Shown: positions 52,750 through 60,705 of the stretch, piece after piece | Layout of the letters: the number at the start of each line of letters is the position of its first letter | Numbering within the stretch: position 1 is the stretch's first letter | Source: Pseudomonadota bacterium | GTDB lineage: Bacteria > Pseudomonadota > Gammaproteobacteria > Burkholderiales > Burkholderiaceae_C | Length of the DNA stretch: 64,000 bases | NCBI GenBank assembly: GCA_023418355.1 | Contig: JAEZZU010000337.1 | Span: forward strand, 7,320 to 71,319 | Direction: 5' to 3' | Notes under the pieces: model-generated | What the model was told of the DNA's origin: nothing | What the model saw: only the letters and a program-made list of their open reading frames with translations | The model's database searches: none | Made by a program: the position numbers and the translations under genes

Positions 52750-52874
52750 GGCTCTCCCTTGCCGTACCCACAAATAGATTTAGATGTATCTTAGTTTGTA
52801 AGCAGCACGGAGGAAGAACCCATCTTTTAGACTTTTGATTTACCTACACTCAACTGCGCACCCAGCCGGCCCCA
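52750..52874. promoter_or_regulatory. divergent promoter region of the helicase/methylase operon
   Basis: An AT-rich gap of about 125 bases between the minus-strand helicase operon and the plus-strand HAD gene. On the minus strand TTACAA and ATCTAT stand 16 bases apart and could be -35 and -10 elements. No inverted repeat of note. Confidence 0.3.
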
Positions 52875-53417
52875 ATGAAACCCCAAAGCTCTTCCAACCG
52901 CCCTGTACCCACGCTGTTCTTAGACTTCGACGACGTGATTGCGTTGAATGAAGAGAAGGGCTATGGGGGCTACGACATACTCGCACCCTCTCCCCCCGCT
53001 GACCTCTGGGAGCGTCTCTTCAGCCAAGAAGCGACAGCTGTGCTGATGCAAGTCGTTGAAGAATTCAAACCACGGGTTGTTGTGACGACCAGCTGGCTTC
53101 GTTTTCTGGACCGTGAAGGTTTTGTACAAATATTTCAGCGGACCGGACTTAGCTGTATCGCACAGCAACTACATCCCCATTGGGAAGCAGTTCAGCTTCG
53201 AGGGCAGACAAGGCGGCAGGCAATTGACATCTGGATGTCTAAGCACCATCAAGGTGAGACATACGTGATACTGGATGATGCCTTAAGCGGAACTGGCCTG
53301 ACCAACTCCGCCCATCAAAAGCAGGGACGTGTCATCCTGTGCGAAGTGTCAGTGGGCCTGAAATTTTCACACTTACCTGCAATTCGTAATGCCTTAAGCA
53401 TTCCAAGTTCAGCTTGA
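52875..53417 (+). CDS. HAD-superfamily protein of the Swiss-army-knife RNA-repair type
   Basis: A 180-residue HAD-like protein: the nucleophile motif LFLDFDDVIALNEE near residue 16, motif II VVVTTSWLRFLDREGF, and a C-terminal acidic motif YVILDDALSG. This pattern resembles the HAD domain found in SAK RNA-repair proteins, which remove phosphates from nucleic-acid ends. It is divergent from the helicase operon and has no clear partner gene. In a defence island it could repair RNA or DNA ends or act as an accessory phosphatase; this is inference. Confidence 0.65.
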   Translation: MKPQSSSNRPVPTLFLDFDDVIALNEEKGYGGYDILAPSPPADLWERLFSQEATAVLMQVVEEFKPRVVVTTSWLRFLDREGFVQIFQRTGLSCIAQQLHPHWEAVQLRGQTRRQAIDIWMSKHHQGETYVILDDALSGTGLTNSAHQKQGRVILCEVSVGLKFSHLPAIRNALSIPSSA

Positions 53418-53485
53418 ACAGGCCTCTCAGTCGAAAGACGTGATTCGCCTTATCTGCCAATGCATTACGATTTCCGATAGGGCAA

Positions 53486-53779
53486 TCATGGACCTTCATC
53501 AGGGGTTGAGCCTTCAGCTAACACTTTCTGGCTTTTCTTTCGCTTTTTAAGAATCCCTAAAAGGCTTGAGTACAGAGCAAGTGCATCCACACCAATCGCG
53601 TCACACCATTCAGAGAGCTCAATTAAGTCAAGACGTCGCTCACCCACCTCACAACGGCTAACGTATTGCTGAGTCTTTCCAAGACGCTTTGAAAGCTCTA
53701 GCTGCGAAATGTCTTTCTCAAGTCGTTGATGCTTAAGAAGTTCCAAAAAAATCTTGTACTCGGGAGTATGAAGAGGCAT
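53486..53779 (-). CDS. XRE-family DNA-binding regulator
   Basis: A 97-residue Cro/CI-type helix-turn-helix protein. The motif runs DISQLELSKRLGKTQQYVSRCEVGERRLDL, residues 22-52 (given in overlapping parts: SQLELSKRLGKTQQYVSRCE and VGERRLDL). A basic tail follows (KKRKKSQK). Starts at 53779 (MPLHTPEY) or at 53824 are possible; the second lies right at the palindrome. It is divergent from the unknown gene at 53868 and probably binds the 46-base palindrome between them. Confidence 0.8.
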   Translation of the reverse strand: MPLHTPEYKIFLELLKHQRLEKDISQLELSKRLGKTQQYVSRCEVGERRLDLIELSEWCDAIGVDALALYSSLLGILKKRKKSQKVLAEGSTPDEGP

Positions 53780-53825
53780 GCCCTTGCGGCTCTTAGCGTT
53801 AAAGGTCGCGTAGCATGACGTCAAC

Positions 53826-53871
53826 TCATGTTTACACCAAAATGATGTACATCATTTTGGTGTAAACATGA
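53826..53871. promoter_or_regulatory. 46-base perfect palindrome, predicted operator / divergent promoter
   Basis: Exact dyad symmetry without spacer; the half contains TTTACACCAAAATGATG. It fills the gap between the XRE gene and the divergent gene and includes the latter's ATG. TTTACA occurs in both arms and could act as symmetric -35 elements. Confidence 0.7.
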
Positions 53872-54236
53872 AAGCAGACCTCAAAACACTGGGCGATATG
53901 CCTAAACCTTGTGCACATCTGTCAGGCCTTGCCCTAGAGCTCGAGTACGTGAAGTCTCGTGGACTGGCCTACCTGCGATGCTCCGAAGACAACTTCGCCA
54001 TGTTCAATCGTGAGACCAATGAGTTGACTATTTTTGGTGAATCAATCGAAATAGCAGCAAGCTCATTTCACACCAACGAAGCAGCGGAAGTGTTACGAGA
54101 TGCCCAGACATTGGGAGCTACCTTTACCATCAAGGATGGTGGTAGATGCCATTGCTGCATTGAAGATGTTCGATGCGATGGTGATACATACGTTGAGGCT
54201 GCACTTCGTGCTTTGATTGCTTACCGCACCAAGTAG
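53868..54236 (+). CDS. hypothetical protein controlled by the XRE palindrome
   Basis: A 122-residue soluble protein that I do not recognise. It contains an acidic body (FGESIEIAASSFHTNEAAEVL), a short cysteine group GRCHCCIEDVRC and ends ALRALIAYRTK. No signal peptide or membrane segment is seen. The ATG lies inside the perfect palindrome and has no ribosome-binding site, so the mRNA may be leaderless. Pairing with a small XRE regulator suggests a regulated accessory or toxin/antitoxin-like unit, which is only inference. Confidence 0.55.
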   Translation: MKADLKTLGDMPKPCAHLSGLALELEYVKSRGLAYLRCSEDNFAMFNRETNELTIFGESIEIAASSFHTNEAAEVLRDAQTLGATFTIKDGGRCHCCIEDVRCDGDTYVEAALRALIAYRTK

Positions 54237-54489
54237 CACCTTAGGCCTGCCTGCAAAAAACCACTCTTTGCTTTGTTATCCTCAATTCCAGATAGCATTC
54301 GACATGCATCGCCTAAGAAACGAGCAAAGCTTACAAAAGTAGTCCAGACTACGAAGTTCAGCGCAAACCACGGAAGTGAAGCACTTTGGGACCTCATAAA
54401 AAGCTCTAGGGCCAAATGCAAGTTTCTTGCATTACCTCTCTTGAACTCTTTACTGTTTGCTCTCAAAACTTCAATCATTCAACTGTTGA

Positions 54490-54498
54490 TGTGGGAAA
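54490..54498 (-). repeat. subterminal motif TTTCCCACA (right end)
   Basis: Plus-strand TGTGGGAAA, the complement of TTTCCCACA, differs by one base from the left-end motif at 21651-21659 and lies 24 bases inside the right terminal repeat. Confidence 0.4.
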
Positions 54499-54522
54499 CA
54501 TTTTGATTAAAAACACTGCTAC

Positions 54523-54531
54523 ATCACAAAA
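54523..54531 (-). repeat. right terminal inverted repeat of the element
   Basis: ATCACAAAA, the exact complement of the left end, directly before the resumed thyA reading frame (His-Leu-Leu-Tyr-Gln-Phe). Confidence 0.7.
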
Positions 54532-54532
54532 C

Positions 54533-54889
54533 CACCTGCTCTACCAGTTCTATGTCGCCAATGGCAAGCTGTCCTCGCAGCTGTACATCCGCAGCTCGGA
54601 CAGCTTTCTGGGCCTGCCCTACAACATTGCATCGCTGGCCCTGCTGACCCATATGCTGGCCCAGCAGTGCGATCTGGTGCCGCATGAAATTGTGGTCAGC
54701 ATCGGTGACCTGCACGCCTACTCCAACCACATGGAGCAGATCCAGCTGCAGCTGACACGTACGCCCCGAGCATTGCCGCGCCTGAACATACTGCGCAAGC
54801 CAGCGTCCATCTACGACTACCGCTTCGAAGACTTTGTGATCGAAGACTACGATCCCTACCCAGGCATCAAGGCCCCCATCGCAGTCTGA
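54533..54889 (+). pseudogene. thyA: 3' fragment of host thyA
   Basis: 118 codons that complete the split host gene: [52 protein letters not shown], and the C-terminal GIKAPIAV. The frame is open a little into the element but has no start or the catalytic Cys, so it is not functional. GC-rich codon use matches the host flank, unlike the element copy of thyA. Clean excision of the element would rejoin it to the fragment at 21151-21632. Confidence 0.95.
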
Positions 54890-55120
54890 AGACTGCAGGC
54901 ACGCAGCAAGAGCATGCCGCCATTTGCCATCCGTGGCAGACAGCGCTTCTGCCACGCGGTTTCACCGGGGTACGCGACCATCCACTACGTGTGAAATCGC
55001 TCCAAAATCCAGAGCATCTAGCGCTTGTTATTCATAGATTTCAGATAAAAATCCATCCAAAGTCTATGAATGACGGGCGCTAGCAGCTCTCTTTTTTTCA
55101 ATAGACATTGCACTGAGCCC

Positions 55121-55621
55121 ATGGCCATCCATCTGATTTATGCACGCGCTGCCAATGGCGTGATTGGTCTGAACAACACCATGCCCTGGCATCTGCCTGA
55201 AGATCTGGCGCACTTCAAGCAACTGACCAGCGGCAACCCTGTCATCATGGGCCGCAAGACCTGGGATTCGCTGCCCGAGCGCTTCCGCCCTCTGCCCGGT
55301 CGCACCAATATCGTGGTCACACGCAATACCGACTGGAGCGCCGAAGGCGTGGTCCGTGCAAGCAGTCTGGAAGAAGCGCTGCGCGTCGGTGCGGAGCACG
55401 GCGACACCGTCTGGGTCATGGGTGGCGCCCAGATCTACGCACAGGCCCTGCCGCTGGCGGATGTGGTGGAAATGACCATCATCCACCAGGACTATGCAGG
55501 TGACGCCTATGCGCCAGCGCTGGATGCGCAATGGCGGGAAACTGCCCGCGAAGACCATGTCAGCGCCAAAGGCCTGCCCTTCAGCTTTGTGCGCTACGAG
55601 CGACAGGGCGCTGCAGACTGA
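55121..55621 (+). CDS. folA: dihydrofolate reductase
   Basis: A 166-residue DHFR with NGVIGLNNTMPWHLPEDLAHF (the acidic substrate residue in LPEDL), VIMGRKTWDSLP and WVMGGAQIYAQAL for NADPH binding. It regenerates tetrahydrofolate from the dihydrofolate made by thymidylate synthase. thyA and folA are neighbours in many proteobacteria; here the element has pushed the host thyA promoter and 5' half 33 kb away. The ATG at 55121 gives the standard DHFR start (MAIHLIYARAANG). Confidence 0.95.
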   Translation: MAIHLIYARAANGVIGLNNTMPWHLPEDLAHFKQLTSGNPVIMGRKTWDSLPERFRPLPGRTNIVVTRNTDWSAEGVVRASSLEEALRVGAEHGDTVWVMGGAQIYAQALPLADVVEMTIIHQDYAGDAYAPALDAQWRETAREDHVSAKGLPFSFVRYERQGAAD

Positions 55622-55746
55622 TCCGTAAATTCCCTGAATCTGCTCTGGGTTGGTGCAAGGCAGGATTGACGTCTTTGCTGCATTGCAACAATATAGAACG
55701 CCCGTTCGATTTCACCGCGCGCTTTTTTGTTGAAGGTTGCCCCGCC

Positions 55747-56823
55747 ATGAGTTTGATCCAGCCCCTGCCCCCCGGCCCGCTTGACATCGTTGGAGACGTC
55801 CATGGCGAGCTGCAGGCGCTGCTGGATCTGCTGCACCACCTGGGCTATGACGAAGATGGCCAGCATCCGCAATCGCGCACCCTGGTGTTTGTGGGTGACT
55901 TTGTAGACCGAGGGCCTGACAGCCCCGGCGTGGTCGGCGTGGTGCAGCGCCTGGTGGAATCCGGTAACGCCCGGGCCATTGCAGGCAACCATGAGATCAA
56001 CCTGCTGCGTCACGATGCCAAGGACGGTGCCGGCTGGTTTTTTGACGAACGGCTGGACAGCGACCTGCGCAAATACCGCCAGTTCGCCCGCGCCACCACC
56101 ACGCTGCAGCGCGCGCGCATTGAAAGCTTTCTGAACAGCCTGCCTCTGGGGCTGGAACGTGAAGATCTGCGCGTCATTCACGCCGCATGGCATGGCCCGG
56201 ACATTGCCAGGGCGCGCACCATGGCGCTGGGCAGCGCGCGCGCGGAATACGACCACTGGGAAGCACAGGCCGCGCAGATGGCCGCAGAGCGCCGCATTGC
56301 CGAGCGCATGGCCGAAGAAAAAAACCGCTGGCCGCACAGCCTGGAAGATGGGGAACTCCACCCACCATTCCTGCAGGCACACTGTGACAACGAGCTCAAC
56401 AAGGCTCTGGTCAACCCGCTCAAGGTGCTGACCTGCGGCCTGGAGCGCCAGGCACGTGCGCCATTCTTTGCGGGCAACAAGTGGCGCTTTGTCGAACGCA
56501 TGGCCTGGTGGAACCAGTATGCAGACGCCACGCCAGTGGTCATGGGACATTACTGGCGCTCCACCCTGCCTCACCAGAGCACGCAGGAAGGACTGTTTCG
56601 CGACATCAGCCCCTACGCCTGGCACGGCCAGCTGGGCAATGTGTTCTGTGTGGACTACTCCGTCGGCGCACGCGCCCAGGCCCGCGCCTTTGACCGCCCC
56701 CACGCCCACATGAAGCTGGCAGCCCTGCGCTGGCCAGAGCGCACACTGGTCTTCGATGACGGCAGCCAGCACGCCACGACGGGCTTTCTGTGTCCCGAGA
56801 AAAGCACAGCCAGCGGGGCCTGA
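55747..56823 (+). CDS. calcineurin-like metallophosphoesterase
   Basis: The 358-residue protein has the metal-binding motifs GDVHGE (Asp17, His19), GDFVDRGPDS (Asp51), GNHE (Asn81, His82) and a later HAAWHG and VMGHYWR. It belongs to the bis(5'-nucleosyl)-tetraphosphatase/PPP-like phosphatases. The substrate is not evident. The start at 55747 was chosen over an upstream overlap with folA because it leads straight into the conserved domain. Confidence 0.8.
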   Translation: MSLIQPLPPGPLDIVGDVHGELQALLDLLHHLGYDEDGQHPQSRTLVFVGDFVDRGPDSPGVVGVVQRLVESGNARAIAGNHEINLLRHDAKDGAGWFFDERLDSDLRKYRQFARATTTLQRARIESFLNSLPLGLEREDLRVIHAAWHGPDIARARTMALGSARAEYDHWEAQAAQMAAERRIAERMAEEKNRWPHSLEDGELHPPFLQAHCDNELNKALVNPLKVLTCGLERQARAPFFAGNKWRFVERMAWWNQYADATPVVMGHYWRSTLPHQSTQEGLFRDISPYAWHGQLGNVFCVDYSVGARAQARAFDRPHAHMKLAALRWPERTLVFDDGSQHATTGFLCPEKSTASGA

Positions 56824-57026
56824 AGGCTGAGGCAAGACAGTTTCCGCATATCACTGCATATACACTGCCACCCTGTGAAAAAAGCCACCTCCTCTGAGGC
56901 GGCACAGACCTGCGTTTGCTCCCACCGCAGATTGCCTATATTTTTTGCAAACTCGCAAAAGGGCCATGTTCACAACTGCCAGGCCGCATATTTTTTAAGA
57001 AACGACCACTTTCTCCATCCAACACT

Positions 57027-58481
57027 GTGCAAGATACATTCAACACCTTGGAACCGCTGTATGTGGATCTAGATGGCACATTGACCCCTGTAGATACACT
57101 GCACGAAGCCTTGACGGAAGTGCTTCGCAGCCAGCCTCTCGCACTGCCACAAGTGGTGCGCAGTCTCCTCCAAGGCAAATCAGCTTTCAAGGCAACGACG
57201 GCTCAGCTGGCATCGATTGACGCCAGCACACTGCCCTACAACCAGACGCTGCTGCAATTGCTGCAGACAGAAAAACAAAAAGGCAGAAAGCTGATTCTGG
57301 CCAGCGCTGCTGACATTCGCATCGTGCAGGCAGTGGCTGAATATCTGCAGATATTTGATGACATCATCGCCACCAACCAGCACAGTTCCACCAATTTAAG
57401 CGGGTCCAACAAGCAAGCTGCCATTGCAGAGCATGCCGCAGCACATGGGTTTGCACAGTACGCCTATGCAGGCAACAGCCATGATGATCTGGCTGTCTGG
57501 GAAAAAGCTTCTCTGGCAATTGCAGTGGACACCCCTGCCAGCGTGCTGAAAAAACTGCGCAAACAGCACCGCAACATCATTGAGATTGCAGAAGCCAGGC
57601 GGCCCGTCAAAACGTTTTTGAAGTCCATTCGCATCAACAACTGGACCAAAAATGGTTTGATTTTTCTGCCTCTGCTGGCGGCCCATTGTCTGGAAATGCC
57701 AGCCTGGAGCAATGCCTTGCTGGCCTTTCTGGCCTTTGGTCTGTGCGCATCAGGCACCTACCTGATCAATGATTTGCTGGACATTCCCAACGACCGCAAC
57801 CACCCCATCAAATCAAAGCGCCCTCTGGCTTCTGGCCGCATGCCCGTGCTGCAGGGCTGCGTGCTGTCTGTCGTTTTGCTGGCGGCAGCAGTCGTCACAG
57901 CGCTGACCCTGTCACCTGCCTTCTTTCTGACACTGCTGGTCTACACGGTGCTGACGCTGTCCTATTCCGTCAAGCTCAAGAAGATCGCCATCCTGGATAT
58001 TCTGGTGCTGGCCTTGCTCTACACCATCCGCATCATTGCTGGCGGGATTGCCTCGAATATTCAGATATCCAAGTGGCTGCTGGCAATTTCTATTTTTGTT
58101 TTTATCAGTCTGGCGCTGGCCAAACGCTGTGCAGAAATTATTCGCATCAAAAATTCTGGCCGGCAACATATTCAAGGCAGAGGCTACTCCATCGATGACC
58201 TTGAAACGGTCAGAGGCATGGGCATCGCCAGTGGATTCATGAGTGCGCTGGTGCTGGCACTCTACATAGAGAGCCCCACCAGCTTTATTAACTACAATTT
58301 TCCCGAGCTCCTGTGGATCACCCCACCCATATTTTTGGCGTGGATCATGAGAATCTGGATCAAGACCGGAAGAAATGAACTCACGGGCGAAGATCCTCTG
58401 CAATTCTCACTCAAAGACAAACCCAGCTGGATCTGCCTTTCTCTGATTTTCATATTTGCAAGCATTGCCATGGTCGGATAA
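57027..58481 (+). CDS. HAD-UbiA fusion, polyprenyl-phosphate phosphoribosyl/prenyl transferase type
   Basis: The N-terminal 190 residues form a HAD phosphatase (YVDLDGTLTPVDT, LILASAADIRIV, GNSHDDLAVWEKA). The C-terminal 290 residues are a UbiA-family membrane enzyme with the aspartate motif INDLLDIPNDRNHPI and a second SYSVKLKKIAILD. This fusion matches decaprenyl-phosphate phosphoribose synthases with an added phosphatase, which give a polyprenyl-phosphate pentose. With the small transporter and the GT39 enzyme after it, it should supply sugar for envelope glycosylation. The GTG at 57027 is my choice; a TTG at 56916 is possible, and neither has a strong ribosome-binding site. Confidence 0.78.
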   Translation: MQDTFNTLEPLYVDLDGTLTPVDTLHEALTEVLRSQPLALPQVVRSLLQGKSAFKATTAQLASIDASTLPYNQTLLQLLQTEKQKGRKLILASAADIRIVQAVAEYLQIFDDIIATNQHSSTNLSGSNKQAAIAEHAAAHGFAQYAYAGNSHDDLAVWEKASLAIAVDTPASVLKKLRKQHRNIIEIAEARRPVKTFLKSIRINNWTKNGLIFLPLLAAHCLEMPAWSNALLAFLAFGLCASGTYLINDLLDIPNDRNHPIKSKRPLASGRMPVLQGCVLSVVLLAAAVVTALTLSPAFFLTLLVYTVLTLSYSVKLKKIAILDILVLALLYTIRIIAGGIASNIQISKWLLAISIFVFISLALAKRCAEIIRIKNSGRQHIQGRGYSIDDLETVRGMGIASGFMSALVLALYIESPTSFINYNFPELLWITPPIFLAWIMRIWIKTGRNELTGEDPLQFSLKDKPSWICLSLIFIFASIAMVG

Positions 58482-58483
58482 AC

Positions 58484-58852
58484 ATGAATTTTTTTACCTA
58501 TGCGATCGCACTGATCTGTATTGCCATGTCATCGCTCGCCCAGATTGCCATGAAATATGGCATGAGCGCAGGCCATCAAGACAGTGACATCAAATCCATT
58601 TATCTGCAGGCCCTGCTCAATCCTTATGTCTGGCTGGGCATCGGTTTTTATGGGCTTAGCGCCGTCATATGGCTCTGGGTACTATCCCGCCTGCCTGTGA
58701 GCGTTGCCTACCCCATGGTCAGCCTGGGGTTCGTGCTGACCATGCTGATCGGCAAGTTTTTTCTGCAAGAAAACATTAGCTGGCAAGCTGCTGTAGGCGG
58801 CGCCTTGATTCTTATTGGTGTCACACTGATTGCGAGTTCCCACCGGAGTTGA
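58484..58852 (+). CDS. SMR/EamA-like small flippase
   Basis: A 122-residue protein with four hydrophobic segments (ALICIAMSSLAQIAMKYGM, VWLGIGFYGLSAVIWLWVL, AYPMVSLGFVLTMLIGKFF and AAVGGALILIGVTLIA). It resembles the small multidrug-resistance fold of ArnE/ArnF, which flips polyprenyl-phosphate sugars. It lies two bases after the UbiA gene and one base before the GT39 gene, which supports this role. Confidence 0.75.
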   Translation: MNFFTYAIALICIAMSSLAQIAMKYGMSAGHQDSDIKSIYLQALLNPYVWLGIGFYGLSAVIWLWVLSRLPVSVAYPMVSLGFVLTMLIGKFFLQENISWQAAVGGALILIGVTLIASSHRS

Positions 58853-58853
58853 A

Positions 58854-60386
58854 ATGAACAGCCATACGTACAAAAATCTATTTATAAAAATATTCAGCAT
58901 TACGCTGCTCGTCAAAATATTCTTGGCTTACTTCACCCCCATGACCGGGGATGAAGCATTTTTTTACCAGTGGGGGGTCTTCCCTGCGACCGGATATTCA
59001 GACCACCCTCCCATGGTGGGCTGGCTGATTGCCGTATTGCGCGTTTTTGGTGAACACCCACTCATCCTGCGTTCGTTCACCGTATTGCTCACCAGCATCA
59101 TCGGCATCGGCATCGTCGTGCTGTGCCTGAAAACACTGGATGAAAAATACCAGCACCACGCCTGGCTGATTGGCTCGCTCTATCTGTGCCTGCCATGGTC
59201 GTGGCTGTTCTTCATGGTCACCACAGACAGCACACTGGTGCTGTTCATGTTCTGCTCCGGTCTGGTGTACATGCTGGCTGACAAGCAGGCATCCGCCTCC
59301 AAGGCACTGGCACTTTATGCGTTGTGCGGCATTTTGCTGGGCCTGGCCTTCCTGTCCAAGTACTTCTCCGCCCTCCTGGGCTTTGCATTCGCCATTCACT
59401 GCCTGGTCTTCAGAAGAAACCGCCTCTGGGCACCCTTTGTAATTCTGGTGTTTGCCCTGCCCGCCATCTGCTTCAACCTGTGGTTCAACGCCACCCACGG
59501 CTGGAGCAACATCATGTTCAATGTGTTTAACCGCAACCAGGACAAGCAGTGGTCCATCGGCACACTCATTGGATATATCGCCATGGCGGTCTACATCATT
59601 ACGCCCTGGACCATGGTTTACGCCATCAAGAGCAAGAACACCTACGCCATTGACAAGAAGCTGGTGTACAGCGCGCTGGCGCTGTGGAGCGTGCCTTTTG
59701 CGCTCTTTCTCGTCCTCAGCATCAAGCGATCCATTGGTCTGCACTGGGTGATTGGCTTTGTGCCCTTTTTCATGATCTGGGCAGCCTACCGCCTGCACAC
59801 AGAGCATCTGCAAAAGTCCATCAAATGGACCATCTACCTGTCCATTCCCCACTTTTTAATTTTCCTGGCCATTCTGTTTGCACCCACGGCCTTCTGGGGC
59901 AAGTTCAATCTGCAGCACAAGGCCGTGTTCCTGCACAAGGCGGATCAAATTACCCAGAATCTGGAAAGCACACTGCCCGCAGATGGCGTCATCATGGCCT
60001 ATGCATACAGCCCCGCTGCGACGATTGCCTTCTATCACCAAGCCTATGTGCCCGTTTTTGGTGAAGGCAAGTTCCACTCCAGACAGGATGACCAGATCAT
60101 TGATTTCAAGGATTTCGCCGGCAAGCCCATCCGCATCTATACGGGCACGCAGCAAAATCATGATTTCTACCAGCAATTCTTCGACGAGATACGCCCCCAG
60201 ACCATGCAGGTGGATGGCGTAGATTTTTATTTTGTGGATGGCACCAACTTCAATTTTGAAAAGTATCGAGACACCGTATTGAAGTCTGTGGCCCAGAAGT
60301 ACCACAACGCACCCAGCTGGCTGCCCAACCTGGGCGACCCCTACTGCGAGCGCTATGCCTTCGATTTTTGTTCGCCACAAAAATAG
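58854..60386 (+). CDS. GT39-type polyprenyl-phosphate-sugar glycosyltransferase (ArnT-like)
   Basis: A 510-residue integral membrane protein with the catalytic Asp33-Glu34 in PMTGDEAFFYQWG, about ten membrane helices, and a soluble C-terminal part. Enzymes of this family move a sugar from polyprenyl phosphate to lipid A, a protein or a glycan on the outer face of the inner membrane. The UbiA, flippase and GT39 genes form one operon that makes, flips and transfers the sugar. The acceptor is unknown. A terminator follows at 60471. Confidence 0.8.
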   Translation: MNSHTYKNLFIKIFSITLLVKIFLAYFTPMTGDEAFFYQWGVFPATGYSDHPPMVGWLIAVLRVFGEHPLILRSFTVLLTSIIGIGIVVLCLKTLDEKYQHHAWLIGSLYLCLPWSWLFFMVTTDSTLVLFMFCSGLVYMLADKQASASKALALYALCGILLGLAFLSKYFSALLGFAFAIHCLVFRRNRLWAPFVILVFALPAICFNLWFNATHGWSNIMFNVFNRNQDKQWSIGTLIGYIAMAVYIITPWTMVYAIKSKNTYAIDKKLVYSALALWSVPFALFLVLSIKRSIGLHWVIGFVPFFMIWAAYRLHTEHLQKSIKWTIYLSIPHFLIFLAILFAPTAFWGKFNLQHKAVFLHKADQITQNLESTLPADGVIMAYAYSPAATIAFYHQAYVPVFGEGKFHSRQDDQIIDFKDFAGKPIRIYTGTQQNHDFYQQFFDEIRPQTMQVDGVDFYFVDGTNFNFEKYRDTVLKSVAQKYHNAPSWLPNLGDPYCERYAFDFCSPQK

Positions 60387-60470
60387 CCCTGCCTGAGCCC
60401 ACCTGCCGAAGTCGAATGCACAGGTGGGCACAGCAAGCCAGCGTGCTCTGCGCCCGCTGTTTGCCCCACA

Positions 60471-60499
60471 AAGCGCCTTGCCTGCAAGGCGCTTTTTTT
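60471..60499 (+). terminator. intrinsic terminator of the UbiA/GT39 operon
   Basis: AGCGCCTTG and CAAGGCGCT with a four-base loop, followed by seven T. Confidence 0.88.
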
Positions 60500-60562
60500 A
60501 TGGAAGCAGCCCTACTGCCATCGTCTGTGCGCTGCAGTAGGTGCTGGCAGATACCGCAGACG

Positions 60563-60594
60563 CAAAAAAAGCCACCCCACAGCCGTGAGGTGGC
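60563..60594 (-). terminator. intrinsic terminator of the ion channel gene
   Basis: On the minus strand, GCCACC and GGTGGC arms around a 12-base loop with extended pairing possible, followed by seven T. Confidence 0.78.
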
Positions 60595-60705
60595 AAGCAG
60601 TTACAAGCGTTTTCGGGTAATCCCCACCCGATGGCAGCACTATATCTCAAAATCTCTAATTTTCAGAAATTCCTGAAAATAAGAAAACACCAAAGCCACA
60701 GGGTT

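Larger units (their letters stand above)
21633..54531. mobile_element. 32.9 kb integrative element inserted in thyA, carrying a replacement thyA and a defence island
   Basis: The borders follow from the two halves of host thyA, which fit together at LPPCH / LLYQFYV. The ends are short inverted repeats: TTTTGTGAT at 21633-21641 and its complement ATCACAAAA at 54523-54531. A motif TTTCCC(G/A)CA follows inward on both sides (21651-21659 and, on the minus strand, 54490-54498). The bases at the junctions, CATCT on the left and CACCT on the right, look like an imperfect duplication of a short core, as expected from a tyrosine recombinase. Contents: thyA replacement, HNH, RecB-like nuclease/helicase, RmuC, a small protein, WYL regulator, recombinase module, DUF262/HNH pair, helicase/helicase/methylase operon, HAD protein, XRE regulator and an unknown gene. 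Borders may be off by a few bases. Confidence 0.88.
54237..54531. other. right end of the element, no gene seen
   Basis: About 295 AT-rich bases between the last element gene and the thyA fragment. Small overlapping frames exist on both strands but show no family features. A short inverted repeat (GTAGTC / GACTAC, 54339-54352) and the subterminal motif at 54490-54498 are the only structures noticed. Confidence 0.5.
60387..60705. other. gap between convergent genes with two terminators
   Basis: About 320 bases between the GT39 gene and the convergent ion channel gene. Apart from the two terminators listed next I see no gene or other structure. Confidence 0.6.

Noticed and set aside
54273..54506. 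Small frames on both strands at the right end of the element
   Set aside because: They overlap each other, lack ribosome-binding sites and have no family features.
21633..54531. Element as a prophage or conjugative element
   Set aside because: No capsid, tail, portal, relaxase or type IV secretion genes are present; only recombinases and defence-like genes.
58998..59852. Minus-strand frame opposite the GT39 gene
   Set aside because: Low-complexity His/Gln-rich shadow; the plus-strand gene has clear family motifs and operon context.
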